Positions 1 through 10,500 are shown, counted from the first letter of the stretch. The stretch: DNA of 64,000 nucleotides from an uncultured Lachnospiraceae bacterium (GCA_949740535.1 CATJHO010000145.1:24475-88474), one strand, 5' to 3'. A program made the numbers and translations. The notes: generated from the sequence alone by a model not told the origin.

Positions 1-2
1 TA

Positions 3-362
3 ACTGAAGCGTATCTGGAAGAATATTTCTCCCAGTATAGTCCCAAAGAGCTGGAAGAACTGGGGTTTGAGGGCGGCGTGTACAATGCTGAAGCCGCGGG
101 AGACATTTACTCGGAAAACATCCTCTTTGAAGGGAGCGATGAGAATGCGCTTCCCCATATGAGAGATGATATACAGACAAAAGCGGCGGCTTACGCCTAC
201 ATGGTATTTAATCTGCTGTGTATGCCCTGCTTTGCGGCCGTAGGCGCCATGAAGCGGGAGTTAAAGACCTGGAAGGAAACGGGCAGGGCCGTGGCTGTGC
301 AGATGGCAGCTGCTTATACTGCAGCCCTTCTGGTAAATATGGTGGGAGGATTGTTTTTGTAA
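3..362 (+). CDS. feoB: Ferrous iron transport protein B, C-terminal fragment (5' truncated by window)
   Basis: Open frame from the window start through 362; C-terminal membrane segment resembles FeoB; followed by a FeoB-associated Cys-rich small protein. Confidence 0.75.
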   Translation, partial: TEAYLEEYFSQYSPKELEELGFEGGVYNAEAAGDIYSENILFEGSDENALPHMRDDIQTKAAAYAYMVFNLLCMPCFAAVGAMKRELKTWKETGRAVAVQMAAAYTAALLVNMVGGLFL

Positions 363-542
363 ACAGTTTATAGTAAAATAAATACAGACAAATCCATGAT
401 AGAAAGGAAAACAGGCGCACTTTGAGGTTTAATTAAATGATCCTGCTTCCCTGGGGAGATATTTGTTTTTCCACCAGATAAGCTTCAGGAGCTGACCGGA
501 CCGTATGTAAATGGAGCGGAGAAAATAAGGAGGTATTGAGAA

Positions 543-701
543 ATGGCAGATGTGATTGTACTTGTTATCGTAGGCCTGTGTCTGGCAGGCAGTATCATAT
601 ATACCGTACGCAATAAGAAGCGGGGCGGTTCAGCCTGCGGATGCGGCTGCTCTGGCTGCAGCGGCTCTGCCTGCTGCGGGAAGAGGGAATCGGATTCCTA
701 G
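543..701 (+). CDS. FeoB-associated Cys-rich small membrane protein (52 aa)
   Basis: Translated by hand: MADVIVLVIVGLCLAGSIIYTVRNKKRGGSACGCGCSGCSGSACCGKRESDS; one TM helix plus Cys-rich tail; RBS aaggagg upstream; next to feoB. Confidence 0.85.
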   Translation: MADVIVLVIVGLCLAGSIIYTVRNKKRGGSACGCGCSGCSGSACCGKRESDS

Positions 702-725
702 CACTTCCCTGCACAGATAATCATG

Positions 726-770
726 AATCCTCTGTATCTGCAGCTCTGGCCGCAGATACAGAGGATTTCT
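726..770 (+). terminator. Intrinsic terminator after the feo genes
   Basis: Perfect 16-bp inverted repeat AATCCTCTGTATCTGC / GCAGATACAGAGGATT followed by tctttt. Confidence 0.85.
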
Positions 771-837
771 TTTACAGTTATATATTTCCTTTTCAGAGAA
801 TACAATAAATAGAAATCAGGTACAGGTTGGTCTGCAC

Positions 838-2067
838 GTGAAGAAGCCATCTACCATTTTATTACTGCTTGGAGTTATTATCTGCCTTTCGCTTAGGGTG
901 TACGGGCAGGGGGCGGAGGAATCGAAGGAGCAGACAGAGATTCCTTCGGAACTGCGGCAGCTGTACGCCCAGTCAGCCGTATTAATGGACGCAGACTCCG
1001 GGCGTGTTTTGTTTGAAAAAAACGGTTATGAACAGAAGCCTATGGCCAGCACTACAAAGATTATGACTTTGATTGTTACGCTGGAAAATGCGAATCTGGA
1101 CGAAATTGTCACAGTATCCCAGTATGCCGCCGGTATGCCGGATGTTCAGCTGGGAATCCGAAGCGGCGAGCAGTACCGTCTGGGAGATCTGCTCTATTCT
1201 CTGATGCTGGAATCCCACAATGATTCTGCAGTGGCTATTGCGGAGCATGTGGGCGGATCGGTTGAGGGGTTTGCGCAAATGATGAATGCCAAGGCCCGTG
1301 ATATCGGCTGTTATCATACATATTTCATCACGCCCAACGGACTGGATGCCGCAGATGAACAGGGAACCCACTCTACCACAGCGGTGGATCTGGCCCGCAT
1401 CATGCGCTACTGCATTACGCAGTCTCCCAGGCAGGAGGAATTTCTTGCCATCACCCGTACCTCTTCCTACAGTTTTGGAGATACCGAGGGACTTCGCAGC
1501 TTTACCGTAGGCAACAAAAATGCCTTTCTGACCATGATGGAAGGGGCCCTTTCCGGCAAAACAGGTTTCACCAACAACGCCGGTTACTGTTATGTGGGAG
1601 CCCTGAAGCGGGAGGACCGCACCTTTATCACAGCCCTTCTGGCCTGTGGCTGGCCAAATAACCGAAGCTACAAATGGAGCGACACCCGGAAGCTTATGAG
1701 CTACGGTTTGGAACATTATACTTACGAGGATGTCTGGCAGGAAACTGCCCTGGGAATGCTTCCGGTAAGAGGCGGAATACCAGAGAGCGGAGATCTGAGC
1801 GAGCAGGCATTTACCAGGCTGCAGCTGGCCGAAGGAACAGAGGAGCATTTGAACCTTCTTCTGTCTGAGGAAGAAGAAATAACCATAGAGACGCAGCTGC
1901 CCGAAGCCGTCACAGCTCCGGTAGAGCCGGGAACCATCATCGGAAACATCCACTATTATCTGGAGGGAGAGCTTATCCGGATCTATCCCGTAACGGCCGT
2001 GGATGCCGTGGAAGCGGTTTCTCCATACTGGTGCCTGAAGCAGACCTTTGGGAAGTATTATTTGTAG
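838..2067 (+). CDS. Serine-type D-alanyl-D-alanine carboxypeptidase (PBP5/DacF-like, peptidase S11)
   Basis: Signal peptide; AVLMDADSGRVLFEKNG...MASTTKIMT (SxxK), SHNDSA, SGKTGFTNNAG (KTG-like) motifs; GTG start. Confidence 0.9.
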   Translation: MKKPSTILLLLGVIICLSLRVYGQGAEESKEQTEIPSELRQLYAQSAVLMDADSGRVLFEKNGYEQKPMASTTKIMTLIVTLENANLDEIVTVSQYAAGMPDVQLGIRSGEQYRLGDLLYSLMLESHNDSAVAIAEHVGGSVEGFAQMMNAKARDIGCYHTYFITPNGLDAADEQGTHSTTAVDLARIMRYCITQSPRQEEFLAITRTSSYSFGDTEGLRSFTVGNKNAFLTMMEGALSGKTGFTNNAGYCYVGALKREDRTFITALLACGWPNNRSYKWSDTRKLMSYGLEHYTYEDVWQETALGMLPVRGGIPESGDLSEQAFTRLQLAEGTEEHLNLLLSEEEEITIETQLPEAVTAPVEPGTIIGNIHYYLEGELIRIYPVTAVDAVEAVSPYWCLKQTFGKYYL

Positions 2068-2105
2068 AAACGAAAGGATGTGTCAGCCTTTTTCACTAAA
2101 ACCCA

Positions 2106-2134
2106 TTGACTTCTTCCTGACTTTGCACTATAAT
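2106..2134 (+). promoter_or_regulatory. Predicted sigma-A promoter of the met leader
   Basis: TTGACT (2106-2111), 17-nt spacer, TATAAT (2129-2134). Confidence 0.8.
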
Positions 2135-2171
2135 CAAAAACAGTTTAAAATTATTGGAAAAGGAGAGCGCC

Positions 2172-2267
2172 ATGAGAAAGAACAGCATCCATGTTATGTG
2201 TTCGATGGAGATGTACATGTGTACCATGTGCATGTTTTGTGATGCTGATTTTCAAAGGGCTTTCTGA
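2172..2267 (+). CDS. Putative Met/Cys-rich leader peptide (31 aa)
   Basis: ATG with strong RBS (aaaaggag); MRKNSIHVMCSMEMYMCTMCMFCDADFQRAF; lies between a consensus promoter and an intrinsic terminator upstream of metQ. Confidence 0.65.
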   Translation: MRKNSIHVMCSMEMYMCTMCMFCDADFQRAF

Positions 2268-2321
2268 CCGTAAGGGAGCGGCTGTTTTTAGCAGCAGCCG
2301 TCAATCAGGTTTGATTGAGAA

Positions 2322-2351
2322 GGGAAGCTTTGCTTGGAAGCTTCCCTTTTT
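2322..2351 (+). terminator. Intrinsic terminator/attenuator between leader peptide and metQ
   Basis: GGGAAGCTT-tgcttgg-AAGCTTCCC followed by TTTTT. Confidence 0.8.
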
Positions 2352-2411
2352 AATATGCGCGGGGCAGCAGTTCCTGCCCCTTGTAATCAATAAAGAAAAG
2401 GAGAATACATT

Positions 2412-3263
2412 ATGAAAAAATTTGTTAAGACACTTGTTACATCTGCGCTGATCCTTGCGCTGGCAGGAGCTTTGACGGCCTGTGGGAAAAGCGGCGGCCT
2501 GACCATTGCCGTTCCCAATGATACCACCAATGAGGCGAGGGCTCTGCTGCTTTTGGAAGAACAGGGATATATTACCCTGAAGGAAGGGGCAGGTATTACC
2601 GCGACGATTCAGGATATTCAGGACAATCCTTACAAGATTACCTTCAAAGAGGTGGAAGCGGCTCAGCTTCCCAATGTGCTGCAGGATGTGGATTATGCAG
2701 TTATTAACTCCAACTATGCCATTGAGGCTGACTTAAATCCCATGACAGACGCCCTGGCCATTGAGGGATCTTCCTCTGCATACAGCAATATTCTGGCAGT
2801 CAGAGAAGGGAATGAGAGCTCAGACGCCATCAAAGCCCTGACAGCAGCTCTGGAGAGCCAGAAGGTGGCAGAGTTCATTGCAGGAACGTATGAGGGAGCC
2901 GTTGTGAGTACAGTGGACAATCCCACTGACGGCACCGATGCGTCTGTAGATTATGCAGCTTTAGCAGGGACTACGATTTCCGTGGCAGCATCTCCCACTC
3001 CCCACGCAGAAATTCTGAAGGTTGCTCAGGAGATTCTGGAAGAGCAGGGCATTACCCTGAAGATCATTGAGTATACTGACTATGTTCAGCCCAACAATGT
3101 GGTGGAGAGCGGGGAATTAGACGCCAACTACTTCCAGCATACCCCCTATCTGGATGATTTCAATGCGGAGAACGGAACCCATCTGGTATCTGCTTCTGCC
3201 ATCCATGTAGAGCCCATTGGTCTTTACGGCGGAAAACAGACCAGCCTGGATGCCATTAAATAA
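2412..3263 (+). CDS. metQ: MetQ/NlpA family methionine ABC transporter substrate-binding lipoprotein
   Basis: Lipobox LTACG; SPTPHAEIL...VQPNNVVESGELDANYFQHTPYL typical of the MetQ family; followed by metN and metI. Confidence 0.92.
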   Translation: MKKFVKTLVTSALILALAGALTACGKSGGLTIAVPNDTTNEARALLLLEEQGYITLKEGAGITATIQDIQDNPYKITFKEVEAAQLPNVLQDVDYAVINSNYAIEADLNPMTDALAIEGSSSAYSNILAVREGNESSDAIKALTAALESQKVAEFIAGTYEGAVVSTVDNPTDGTDASVDYAALAGTTISVAASPTPHAEILKVAQEILEEQGITLKIIEYTDYVQPNNVVESGELDANYFQHTPYLDDFNAENGTHLVSASAIHVEPIGLYGGKQTSLDAIK

Positions 3264-3337
3264 ACGTAAATACATACATAAGAAGGACGGACTGCCGGCA
3301 GAAGCTGTGCCGGCGCTCCCCCTTGTCCGGAGGTTAT

Positions 3338-4351
3338 ATGATTGAGATAAAGGATCTTTCCAAAGAATTTGAGACGGCGGATGGGAAAGTAGAAGCCCTG
3401 AAGCATGTGAACCTGACCATTCAGGACGGCGGCATCTACGGGATCATCGGTATGAGCGGCGCGGGAAAGAGCACGCTGGTCCGCTGTATCAATATGCTGG
3501 AGCGGCCCACAGAAGGCACCGTGCTGATTGACGGATGCGATATGGGAAGCCTCTCGAATGCAGAGCTTCGGAAGGTGCGCCGGGAGGTAACCATGATATT
3601 CCAGGGCTTTAATCTGCTGATGCAGAGAACCTGTCTGAAAAATATCTGTTTTCCCCTGGAACTGGCAGGCATGGACAAGGCGGAGGCAAAAAAGCGTGCG
3701 TTAGAATTGTTGGATGTGGTAGGACTGCCGGACAAAGCCAATGCGTATCCGGCCCAGCTTTCAGGCGGCCAGCAGCAGAGGATAGCCATTGCCCGCGCCC
3801 TGGCCACAGAGCCCAAGGTGCTGCTCTGCGATGAGGCTACCAGCGCCCTGGATCCCAAGACCACCCATTCCATTCTGGAGCTGATCCGGGATATCAATGC
3901 GCGGCTTGGAATTACGGTGATTATTATTACCCATCAGATGAGCGTGGTGGAGGAGATCTGCACCCATGTAGCCATTCTGGATGAGGGGCAGGTAGTGGAG
4001 GAAGGCGCAGTGAGCACCGTATTTTCCAGTCCCAAATCAATGGCTGCCAAGCGGCTGGTATTCCCGGACGGCGCGGATGAGATTATGACAGAGACGCCGG
4101 GAGAACGGCGGATCCGGGTGGTATTCAGCGGGGCCCCTGCAGCCAAGACGCCTCTGATCGCCCGGATGGCTATGGAGGAACAGATTGCGGCCAGTATTCT
4201 GGGGGCTTCCACCCGCAGTATCGGGGATAAGGCTTACGGCAATATGCTGCTGGGAATTACCGGGGATGACGAGATGGTGCACAGAGCCATGACGTATCTT
4301 CGGGGCATTGAGGATATTCTGGTGGAGGAGGTGACGGATCATGTTGGATAA
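3338..4351 (+). CDS. metN: Methionine ABC transporter ATP-binding protein
   Basis: Walker A GMSGAGKST, signature LSGGQQQR, C-terminal NIL-like domain; ATG at 3338 preceded by ggagg. Confidence 0.93.
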   Translation: MIEIKDLSKEFETADGKVEALKHVNLTIQDGGIYGIIGMSGAGKSTLVRCINMLERPTEGTVLIDGCDMGSLSNAELRKVRREVTMIFQGFNLLMQRTCLKNICFPLELAGMDKAEAKKRALELLDVVGLPDKANAYPAQLSGGQQQRIAIARALATEPKVLLCDEATSALDPKTTHSILELIRDINARLGITVIIITHQMSVVEEICTHVAILDEGQVVEEGAVSTVFSSPKSMAAKRLVFPDGADEIMTETPGERRIRVVFSGAPAAKTPLIARMAMEEQIAASILGASTRSIGDKAYGNMLLGITGDDEMVHRAMTYLRGIEDILVEEVTDHVG

Positions 4352-5042
4352 ATTGTTTTCACAGGAGGTTCTGGAGGAAACCCTCTGGATTCTGCAGAAT
4401 GAGATTCCGCTGGCGGTGTGGGAGACGATATATGTGACTGTGCTTGCCACGGCCTTTGCCATTGTGCTGGGACTGCCGCTGGGCGTGCTTCTGACAGCAG
4501 GGGAAAAGGACGGAGTGCTGCCCCTTCCCAAGGGTGTCATGCATGTGCTGAATATTTTTATTAACCTTCTGCGGTCTGTGCCGTTTTTGATTTTGATGAT
4601 CATGGTAGTTCCTCTTACAAGGCTGATTGCAGGGACGGCAGTGGGAACGACAGCCTCCATTGTACCTCTGGTGATTGCGGCCTTTCCCTTTGTGGCCCGC
4701 CTGGTGGAGAGCAGTCTTCGGGAGGTAAATCCCAATATCATTGAGATGGCCCAGAGCATGGGAGCTTCGCCCTTTCAGATCATTGTAAAAGTGCTGATTC
4801 CGGAGAGCGTCCCTTCTCTGATGTCCAATTTTACCATTGCCATTACCACCATTCTGGGATATTCTGCCATGAGCGGAATCATCGGCGGCGGCGGACTGGG
4901 AAAGATCGCCATCAATTACGGATATTACCGTTATAAGTATCTGGTTATGCTGATTGCAGTGGCGCTGCTGATCGTTCTGGTTCAGATTTTCCAGAGCCTG
5001 GGAACCCGTGCGGCTGTGAAGTCAGATAAGCGCTTAAAGTGA
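4341..5042 (+). CDS. metI: Methionine ABC transporter permease
   Basis: BPD-type permease with TM segments; overlaps the metN 3' end. Confidence 0.92.
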   Translation: MLDKLFSQEVLEETLWILQNEIPLAVWETIYVTVLATAFAIVLGLPLGVLLTAGEKDGVLPLPKGVMHVLNIFINLLRSVPFLILMIMVVPLTRLIAGTAVGTTASIVPLVIAAFPFVARLVESSLREVNPNIIEMAQSMGASPFQIIVKVLIPESVPSLMSNFTIAITTILGYSAMSGIIGGGGLGKIAINYGYYRYKYLVMLIAVALLIVLVQIFQSLGTRAAVKSDKRLK

Positions 5043-5145
5043 CGGGACTTTGTGCAATCTGTGTGCCAAAAGGATTACCGGCTGGATCTGTAAAAGCTAT
5101 AATATGAAAACTGGTTTATCGAAGAAAATAATTGACAGAAAATGG

Positions 5146-5182
5146 AAAAGCTGTTATATTTACCACAACAGCTTTTCTTTTT
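5146..5182 (+). terminator. Intrinsic terminator of the metQNI operon
   Basis: AAAAGCTGTT / AACAGCTTTT perfect 10-bp stem followed by ctttttt. Confidence 0.8.
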
Positions 5183-5303
5183 TATTTAAATAGAGTTAGT
5201 TCAATTCTTGATGGTAAGGAAAAGTCTGTGATCAAAATCTGCAGCTGTACCGTTCGGTACTGTTGATTCCAAAGAACAAGACAAAAGGATAAGGAGGAAG
5301 GAG

Positions 5304-5771
5304 ATGAATGGCCTTCAGGCCGTAAAAGCAGGAGTGGTGTTTTTTCTGCTTGCCGTAACAGCGTGGACTGACTTGTGTAAGAGACGGATTCCCAACCGGA
5401 TTCTTGGCGCCGGCCTGCTGTTATGGGCAGTGTTTTTCTTATGGAACTGCATAAAATTAGAAGAAAGAGCATTCGTTTCTATGGGAAGAGAGCTGGCGGG
5501 AAGCCTGCTGCTGGTCTTTGGACTTTGCTGTCTGGCTGTGTTAAGCAGGTATGCCATAGGTTTTGGGGATGTGAAGCTGCTGGGGATTACAGCCCTGTAT
5601 GTTGGAGCCGGACCGGCCTTTTGCAGCCTGTGCTGCGGGCTTCTTATGGCTGGAGGGATGGCGGGCTTTCTGCTGGCAGCAGGGAGAATCAGCCGGAAAG
5701 ACCGGCTTCCTCTGGCGCCTTTCTTTTTCCTTGGATATGTGCTGCAGCTCTTAGGGATAACAGGCAGATAA
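5304..5771 (+). CDS. A24-family prepilin peptidase (type IV leader peptidase-like)
   Basis: TDLCKRRIPN and GFGDVKLL motifs (catalytic Asp residues) in a multi-TM protein. Confidence 0.85.
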   Translation: MNGLQAVKAGVVFFLLAVTAWTDLCKRRIPNRILGAGLLLWAVFFLWNCIKLEERAFVSMGRELAGSLLLVFGLCCLAVLSRYAIGFGDVKLLGITALYVGAGPAFCSLCCGLLMAGGMAGFLLAAGRISRKDRLPLAPFFFLGYVLQLLGITGR

Positions 5772-5790
5772 GAGGACGGGAGGTGGAAAT

Positions 5791-7506
5791 TTGTTAAAGA
5801 CAGGCACAATGATCGGAGGAACGTATAAGATACTGGATCAGATCGGCCAGGGGGGAATGAGCGTGGTTTACCTGGCGATCAATGAGAAGGCCAATAAGAC
5901 CTGGGCGGTCAAGGAACTCCGGCAGGAAGCAGGAATAGGCTCTGGGGCAGTGCGGGAGCGTCTGCTGGCGGAGACGGAGCTTCTGAAGCGTATGCGTCAT
6001 CCAAGGCTTCCCACAATCGTAGATGTGATCGATGAAAAAGGAAACCTGCTGATTGTTATGGATTACATAGAGGGAAATTCCTTAAAAGAGGTTCTGGCCG
6101 CAGAAGGAGCCCAGCCGCAGGAACGGGTGATTGCCTGGGGAAAACAGCTTTGTGAGGTACTTGCGTACCTTCATGGACAGGATCCCCCCATCATTTATCG
6201 GGATATGAAGCCTGCCAATATTATGCTTCAGCCGGATGGGAGCGTAAAACTGATTGATTTTGGGGCAGCCAGAGAGCTGTGCAGTTCTGATGTCCGGGAG
6301 GATACAATTTGTCTGGGAACGCCGGGGTATGCCGCGCCGGAACAGTGGGGCGGCTGCGGCCAGACGGACCCGCGGACGGATATTTACTGTCTGGGAGCAA
6401 CGCTGTTTCATCTGGCCACGGGCCGGGAGCCTGCGGCCGGCTTTGGGGACAGGTTTACAGAAGAGGTTAAGGGACGGGAATTATCGGGCGGTTTTCAGGA
6501 GGTTCTGGAGAAATGTACCAGAAGGGAACCAAAAGAGCGGTTTCAGAATTGTCAGGAGCTTGCCTATGCCCTGGAGCATTATGAGGAGATGGATGAATGC
6601 TGGCGGAAGAACCAGCGGAGGCGGTTTTGGGGATTTGCGGTTACGCTGCTTATGTCCCTGGTTTTCCTGGGCACAGCTTTAGGTGCATGGGGAAGGGAGC
6701 AGAAGCTTGCATGGGAGACCTATGAGGCTTATCTGGAGCGTGCCCTGTCCGCCACAGAGGAAAAGGAACGGATAGATGCGTATGAACAGGCGGTTTCCCT
6801 GAATCCCGGCAGAGAAGAAGGGTATCTGGCTCTCCTGGAGCAGGTGTTTCTGGCGGCAGGAGAGGAAGGGAGTGTTTCTTTCACAAAAGAAGAAGATGCC
6901 TTGTTCAGGAAGCTTTTGAACCGGGAGACTTCTGACGGCCGGACGTTTGAGATGCATTTAAAGGGAAATCCGGCCGGGTATGAACGCCTGGCTTATGCCC
7001 TGGGACTGGCCTATTACTATGATTATGAGGCGGAAGGAAATAAAAACTATGCGGTAAAATGGCTGAACGCCGCGGCAGCATCCCAGACCCTGCCGGAAGC
7101 CTGCCGGGAACGGGCTCTGCGTCTGGGGAAGATTGGGGAATACTACAGCCGGATAGGGCAGAGGAACCGGGCAGGAGATCTGGCGGTTTCTTACAGTGAA
7201 TACTGGGAGGATCTGACTGTACTGGCCAGAGGAAATCTGCTCCAGAAGGACAATGCGGTGACAGCTCTTCGGATGTACCAGGAGCTGGCTTCCCAGATCC
7301 ACAGCCGGACCCTTGAGTTTCGCCAGGCAGGGATTGAGCGGGAAGAATTGGAAGAACAGCTTTTTTTGATTCAAACTCATCTCAGGGAGGATTTTACAGA
7401 GACTGACTGGGAGGAGACCGGGCTTGACAAGATGCGCCGCAGGCTGGAGGAGCTTCTTTTGGAAGCAAAACGTCAGGTGGCGGCTGTCTATGACAAAAAA
7501 GGATAA
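5791..7506 (+). CDS. Membrane-anchored serine/threonine protein kinase with helical C-terminal extracytoplasmic region
   Basis: GQGGMSVVYLA, IIYRDMKPANIM, LIDFGAAR, GTPGYAAPEQW kinase motifs; single TM segment near residue 280; TTG start with RBS aggtgg. Confidence 0.9.
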   Translation: MLKTGTMIGGTYKILDQIGQGGMSVVYLAINEKANKTWAVKELRQEAGIGSGAVRERLLAETELLKRMRHPRLPTIVDVIDEKGNLLIVMDYIEGNSLKEVLAAEGAQPQERVIAWGKQLCEVLAYLHGQDPPIIYRDMKPANIMLQPDGSVKLIDFGAARELCSSDVREDTICLGTPGYAAPEQWGGCGQTDPRTDIYCLGATLFHLATGREPAAGFGDRFTEEVKGRELSGGFQEVLEKCTRREPKERFQNCQELAYALEHYEEMDECWRKNQRRRFWGFAVTLLMSLVFLGTALGAWGREQKLAWETYEAYLERALSATEEKERIDAYEQAVSLNPGREEGYLALLEQVFLAAGEEGSVSFTKEEDALFRKLLNRETSDGRTFEMHLKGNPAGYERLAYALGLAYYYDYEAEGNKNYAVKWLNAAAASQTLPEACRERALRLGKIGEYYSRIGQRNRAGDLAVSYSEYWEDLTVLARGNLLQKDNAVTALRMYQELASQIHSRTLEFRQAGIEREELEEQLFLIQTHLREDFTETDWEETGLDKMRRRLEELLLEAKRQVAAVYDKKG

Positions 7507-7583
7507 GAACCAGAATCAAATGGGAAAGGGAAGAAGATTTAGGGAGATACCGTGACACAGATTATGAAAGAGAGGAGAAACAA

Positions 7584-10500
7584 ATGGGACATGCGGAACA
7601 AATGTTAGGGCTTTATCATAGGATCTGGATTATCAGTGGAATTGCAGGAACTGCGTTTCTTACAATGGCTGTGGGAATGTTTTTCCGGTTCCGGATTTTC
7701 CGGATCTGGAAGAAACGTCACTGGATTTTCCTGCTGGCAGTCGTTGTGCTGGTCTGGCAGGGAAAGACAGGGAGTACGGCAGCTTACGCAAAAGAGAAGG
7801 AACTACAGGAACAAACAGGAGAAAGGGAAACAGGAGAGACAGGAGAAGGGGAAGAAAAAGAACAGCCGGGAGAAAAGAAATCAATGGAACCGGAAGAACA
7901 GAAGCCGGAAAATCAGGAACAGAGAAAAGAACCGGAAGAACAAGGGAGAGAACAAAGGGAAAAACAGGAAGCAGAACAAGAAACGGAGCAGTCCTGGGAC
8001 ACAAAAGTACCTGAGGTCCGCGTCATCTGGAAAAATGAACAGGGAGAAAAATGGAAGGATTTTTACCACACGGGCAGAGAGCTGGTCATGGAGCTGGAGA
8101 TTCGGGAGGAGCACCTTAACAAAGAGCAGACCTGGATTCAGGCAGAGGCCTGTGACGCAGCAGGGAATACCTTGGATATTGAGGAGATTCAAGAGATAAA
8201 CGGAAAAAACTGGGCGCAGTTGATGGTTCTAAGAGAATCCCAGGCGGAGGAACAGTCCAAGGCAGGAGAAGCTCCTTTCTGGGAGCTTCAAGAGGAGGGG
8301 GACAGATACCGCTTCACGCTTTATCTGAAGTCAGAAGCATGTTATCATATTTCTGCCCACATACAGGATACTTCCGGGAATATTCCAAAGGAGGCCGGGG
8401 AAGAGGGCCTTTTGGATCTGGGAAGCTTCTGTCTGGACCGGACAGCTCCGTCAGTTCCGGATGAGACAGGAATCCTCTTAGAGGCAGAACATCAGACCCT
8501 TATGGAGAAGCTTTTGAATAAAATTACTTTTGGTTACTTCTGCCAGCCGGTGCTGAACGTCAAAATCCAGGCCTTTGACAAAATCAGCGGCGTGAAAGGA
8601 ATCACCTATATCTGTGAAGGAATGGGAGGGGATGATGTTTGGGAGCCGTATGAGATAACGGGGACGGCGAAAGCCGGGGAAACGCTTATCTGCAGTGAAA
8701 ATGGCAGCAGGGCCTTCGTGAGCTTCTGCCTTCCTGCCTCTTTTTCGGGAACCATCCGGGCACAGGCATGGGACCAGGCGGGGCACCACATGGAAGAATG
8801 GACAGAGAGTACGGGGATTCTCGTAGAATCAGAGGAAATGCATCAGAGGTCTTCCCGGATCGAATGGTCCCTGCCGGAACATGGAGATAGAAAGGAATAT
8901 TTCTTCCGGGAAGATGTAAATCTGAGTTTTGTGATGGAGGATACCTTTTCCGGGATTCATTCGCTTCGGATTCAGGCAGGAACAGAAGAAGAGGAGCAGG
9001 AGTTTGGAGAGGCAGGACAGGAGCTTTTGACTGTGCGGGAAACGAATGTGGTACTGCCTGCCTCAAAGAATAACCAGAACCAGATTTCGATTTCTGCAGA
9101 GTTTAGGGATTTTGCAGGTTACATTACAAAGCTTACAGAGGCTCCGATCATTCATATCGACACACAGCCGCCCAGGGTAGAGGTGGAATGGCAGAACAAG
9201 GATGTGAGAAATGAAAACTATTTCCGGGAGAATCAGACTGCGCATATCAGGGTGCAGGAGCGGAATTTTCTGCCGGAGAAGACAGAGCTTACGGTTACCG
9301 GAATGGAGCCTGCGGTACTTTCGTGGACCCACCAGGCAGGGGAGGGGTGCAGGGCATCTGCTTCATGGACGGATCGGAACCACGGGGATACCTGTATCTG
9401 GGAAAGTGTTCTGGAGTTTGGGGAGGATGGCAGCTATACCTTTGGATTCTCCTGTGAAGACGCGGCGGGAAACCGGGGAACTTACGGAAAGACGGATGCC
9501 TTTGTCATAGATAAGACACCGCCGGTTCTGGACGTACACTGGGATAATTCTCAGCCTCAAAACGAATGCTATTATGCAAAGAGCCGCAGTGCTGTTGTGG
9601 AGGTGAGGGAGGCAAATCTTGGGCCGGAGGATCTGAAAGTTCATGTGGAGGCTTACCGGGATGGACAGGATAAGGCGCCCCCGTCCATGGGAACTCTGCG
9701 CCAGTGGGAGGAGGGAAGCTGGAGGGCAGGAATTACCTTTGCAGAGGACGGCCGGTTCCGTATGAGAATCCACTGTACGGATTTGGCGGGAAACGAAGCA
9801 GTGTTTTATGAATCGGAGGAATTCGTCATTGACCAGACGCCGCCGGAGGTGGTTTTTGAGAATGTGGCGGACTGTTCTGCCAATCAGGGATCCGTTGCGC
9901 CGATCCTGCATGTGAGAGATGATAATTTCGATCCGGAAAAAACCCACATAAGCTTTGCGGGGAGCAGCAAAACAGGACAGACGCCGGCTTGTGCCAAAAG
10001 CCAGATGGAAAATGGTTTTACCTTATTATGGGGCGATTTTGAGCATCTTCCCCAAAACGATGATCTCTACCGGATTCAGGCTGCTGCAGCGGATCTGGCC
10101 GGAAACACGGTCAAGAAAACCCTGACTTTTTCCGTAAACCGCTTTGGGTCTGTGTATGAACTGGAGGAAGCGACTGCGAAACTGGCAGGTCCCGGAGGGA
10201 GCCGCTATGCCGCTGAGGAGCCGGAGCTTGTGATTACAGAATATAATCCGGATTATCTGGATTATTATCAGATAATCTGCAGCCGGGAGGGAGAGACGGC
10301 AGAGCTTCAGAAGGGAAGAGACTATCAGGTGGAGGAAACGGGGACGGAGGATACCTGGAAAGCCTACCGCTACCGGATCGGAAAAGAGAATTTTCAGAAG
10401 GAGGGGATTTACCGGGTGACTCTCTACTCGGAAGATCGGGCGAAGAATGCTTCCAGCAGCCAGGGGAAGAAGAAAAGTCTGGAGTTTATTGTAGACAAAA

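Noticed and set aside
982-1953. 323-aa minus-strand ORF opposite the D-Ala-D-Ala carboxypeptidase
   Set aside because: Low-complexity antisense translation with no recognisable domain; the + strand gene has clear catalytic motifs.
2135-2411. S-box (SAM-I) riboswitch or T-box in the metQ leader
   Set aside because: I could not find the conserved S-box core or T-box sequence (TGGNACCGCG-type); a covariance search would be decisive.
4037-4759. 240-aa minus-strand ORF across metN/metI
   Set aside because: Antisense shadow of two well-supported genes.
7800-8010. Purine-rich low-complexity DNA repeat in the Ig-like protein gene
   Set aside because: Explained by Glu/Gln/Lys/Arg codons of the linker; no exact tandem unit seen.
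9363-9947. 194-aa minus-strand ORF within the Ig-like protein gene
   Set aside because: No RBS context or domain support; antisense of a convincing coding region.
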